This document shows, piece after piece, positions 62,699 through 64,000 of a stretch of DNA of 64,000 nt. The stretch covers positions 1-64,000 of the forward strand of contig PNKB01000005.1 in NCBI GenBank assembly GCA_013997645.1, written 5' to 3'. Source of the DNA: Cyanobacteria bacterium PR.3.49 (GTDB taxonomy: Bacteria > Cyanobacteriota > Vampirovibrionia > Obscuribacterales > Obscuribacteraceae). The stretch's first letter is position 1. Every line of letters begins with the position of its first letter. The position numbers were made by a program, and so were the translations under genes. Below the pieces are notes generated by a model that worked only from the letters and a program-made list of their open reading frames with translations, did no database searches and was not told where the DNA came from.

Positions 62699-63901
62699 AT
62701 GGCACGTCGAGTTGTGAAAAACATTGCGTTATTGGCGATACTAGCCGCCTCGGCAGCAGGAATGCAGGCGTTCGCAAGTGAGCCAACAGATGCTCCTGCT
62801 TTGCGATCTAAAGTGTTCAAGATTCCTGATATGAGTAAGTCCCGCATCGAACTGCCTGTAAAAGGACTTATCGGCGACCTGCGCATGCCTGTAGCTTCCG
62901 ATTCAAGAGCAAAGGGAATTGAAATTTCTAAAGCACCGGCATCGCGCAATTCTGCAAGGTCGCTGGATTCCCAAAAACCAGCTCTCAAGCCGGCATCGAG
63001 CCAGAAGGTGGAGCCGGGAAAAGTGCGTTGGCATAAGGCAATTCAGACAGCGATGGATGCTTCGGCCCAATCCGGAAAGCCGGTTCTACTCTTTCAGATG
63101 ATGGGTCGCCTGGACGATCGCTTCTGCTGAACGAATGCGCGCTTGGCGAGAACCGTGCTGTTCTCGGATGAAGATGTTGCCAGACAGATAAATGAAAAGT
63201 TCGAGCCTGTTTGGGTAAGCGTCAGAGATGTCCCAACAGTCACCATTGACTTTGGCAAGGGTCATAAGCTGACAAGAACGCTTCATGGCAATGTGGCTAC
63301 ATATGTGCTCACCGCCGATGGTACCATCATCGATGTTTTGCCCGGTTTGTATGAATCTGCCCAATATTTGGCGCAGTTGAATCAGCTCTGGTGGGTACAT
63401 CACTATGCTGCCAGGACCCGTGTGCCTTCGGCGTTTCTCGCCGACTATCACGATGAGCAAGCAAGAGCTATCCAAACCTCAGGCAAGGCGAAAGTTGTGA
63501 AGCCATTCGCTGACATGTCAAAAATGTCAATCGAGATCAGCACCAAGACAATTTTGCGAACGACAGGCAGTTCTTATCCATCAGAAGTTTTACGCGTCGC
63601 CAAATCGGCAGAGATGGTCGATCGACCCGATTTTTCGAAACCGGGGCAACTCAAGCATTGGCGCAAATTGTACGAAGACACGGACATTAATGAGAACGAA
63701 AGACGTGGACAGATTCATATGATTTTGTCCAAGCGTCCAAATGCCAAGCCTGGCGATGTGACGAAAGAAATCTATCGTGATGTTCTTCATGCCGATATCG
63801 ACGATCCGTATCTTGGACTGCAGGAAACACTCTTTAGAGACTATCCGTTCCAAGAGGACCGCCCCGTGTCTTCCGGCAAAACTTCTCAGAAACATGGCTA
63901 G
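62699..63901 (+). CDS. Candidate selenoprotein, thioredoxin-like, with in-frame TGA (Sec144)
   Basis: Two plus-strand frames, ending at 63130 (TGA) and running from 63131 to 63901, are in the same phase. Read through the TGA they give a 400-residue protein with a signal or anchor segment (about 6-26), a Pro/Lys-rich linker and a thioredoxin-like part: SGKPVLLFQMMGRLDDRFC, then the TGA codon, then TNARLARTVLFSDEDVA. The Cys-Sec pair sits where redox Cys pairs sit in thioredoxin-fold proteins. A separate start (TTG at 63143) has no ribosome binding site. A stem-loop at SECIS distance follows the TGA. Selenocysteine is inferred, not proved. Confidence 0.72.
63147..63166 (+). promoter_or_regulatory. 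Candidate bacterial SECIS stem-loop
   Basis: A perfect 7-bp stem (CGAGAAC with GTTCTCG) encloses the loop CGTGCT. The loop begins 24 bases after the TGA at 63128-63130, inside the 16-37 base range described for bacterial SECIS elements, and has a G in its second position. SelB would bind such a hairpin to direct Sec insertion. Confidence 0.6.
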
Positions 63902-64000
63902 CGTGTCTGTTAGCTCCAGTTTGGTTGGCAACTTACGGTTCGAGTGAACGCCGACGTCGCTCTGCTGTTATAAACTGTATGATCTATGTACGGTTTAGAA

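Noticed and set aside
63143-63901. A separate gene starting at TTG after the TGA.
   Set aside because: There is no ribosome binding site, the sequence between TGA and TTG continues the same thioredoxin-like pattern, and both parts are in one phase.

Overview
The window is about 64 kb of roughly 50% GC bacterial chromosome with dense, mostly single-copy genes. I found no rRNA or tRNA gene, insertion sequence or CRISPR array. The gene mix is Ser/Thr kinases, an FHA protein, a roadblock protein, hybrid histidine kinases, secreted low-complexity proteins, a DUF3124 lipoprotein otherwise typical of cyanobacteria, a cyanobacterial-type ResB/CcsA cytochrome c system, a CpfC-like ferrochelatase and a full PQQ operon. 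This best fits a non-photosynthetic relative of cyanobacteria (Vampirovibrionia/'Melainabacteria', perhaps the Obscuribacterales). That placement is inference from gene content, not a phylogeny.

Layout. 1-4 kb: the end of an unknown gene, a kinase-like membrane protein lacking the catalytic Asp, a YlqD-like protein and an RpoD-type sigma factor. 4-8.5 kb (minus): polyprenyl diphosphate synthase, precorrin-2 dehydrogenase-like protein, ResB and CcsA, which are isoprenoid, tetrapyrrole and cytochrome c biogenesis genes that appear to form one operon. 8.7-9.2 kb: an AbiTii-like protein. 9.2-12.8 kb (minus): pqqABCDE plus a CoA-binding protein; pqqA is only 23 codons. 12.9-18.4 kb (plus): M24 peptidase, a low-complexity membrane protein, a PrsW-like intramembrane protease fused to a Ser/Thr kinase, a membrane-anchored unknown and a DoxX protein. 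18.4-22.4 kb (minus): amine oxidase, REC-HPt protein and two secreted proteins that share a helical module. 22.7-26 kb: a MerR regulator coupled to a VIT/vWA protein. 26-34 kb: a small Cys-containing peptide, FHA protein, DUF3124 lipoprotein, stand-alone E2-type acyltransferase, patatin, repeat protein and PfkB kinase. 34-40 kb: xanthine phosphoribosyltransferase behind an 11-bp inverted repeat, DUF4286, a luciferase-like oxidoreductase, SAM hydroxide adenosyltransferase, CPBP protease and alpha/beta hydrolase. 40-48 kb: a REC/GGDEF signalling pair, MsrB, alcohol dehydrogenase, HtrA, a CAP-domain protein and an EF-hand protein. 48-58.5 kb: a Ser/Thr kinase, rpsD, a two-kinase hybrid histidine kinase, a Sel1 protein, a secreted vWA protein, a roadblock protein and a repeat protein with a broken reading frame. 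58.5-64 kb: ferrochelatase, glycerophosphodiesterase, Ser-rich secreted proteins and a candidate selenoprotein.

The two strongest leads are these. (1) A gene at 62699-63901 has an in-frame TGA directly after a Cys codon, in a thioredoxin-like context, followed by a 7-bp stem-loop at bacterial SECIS distance, so it probably encodes a selenoprotein. (2) The protein at 15169-17220 joins a PrsW-type intramembrane protease with all its signature motifs to an intact Ser/Thr kinase. Also notable are the complete PQQ pathway with its small precursor gene, the shared helical module of the secreted proteins, and the frameshifted fifth repeat at 58.4 kb.
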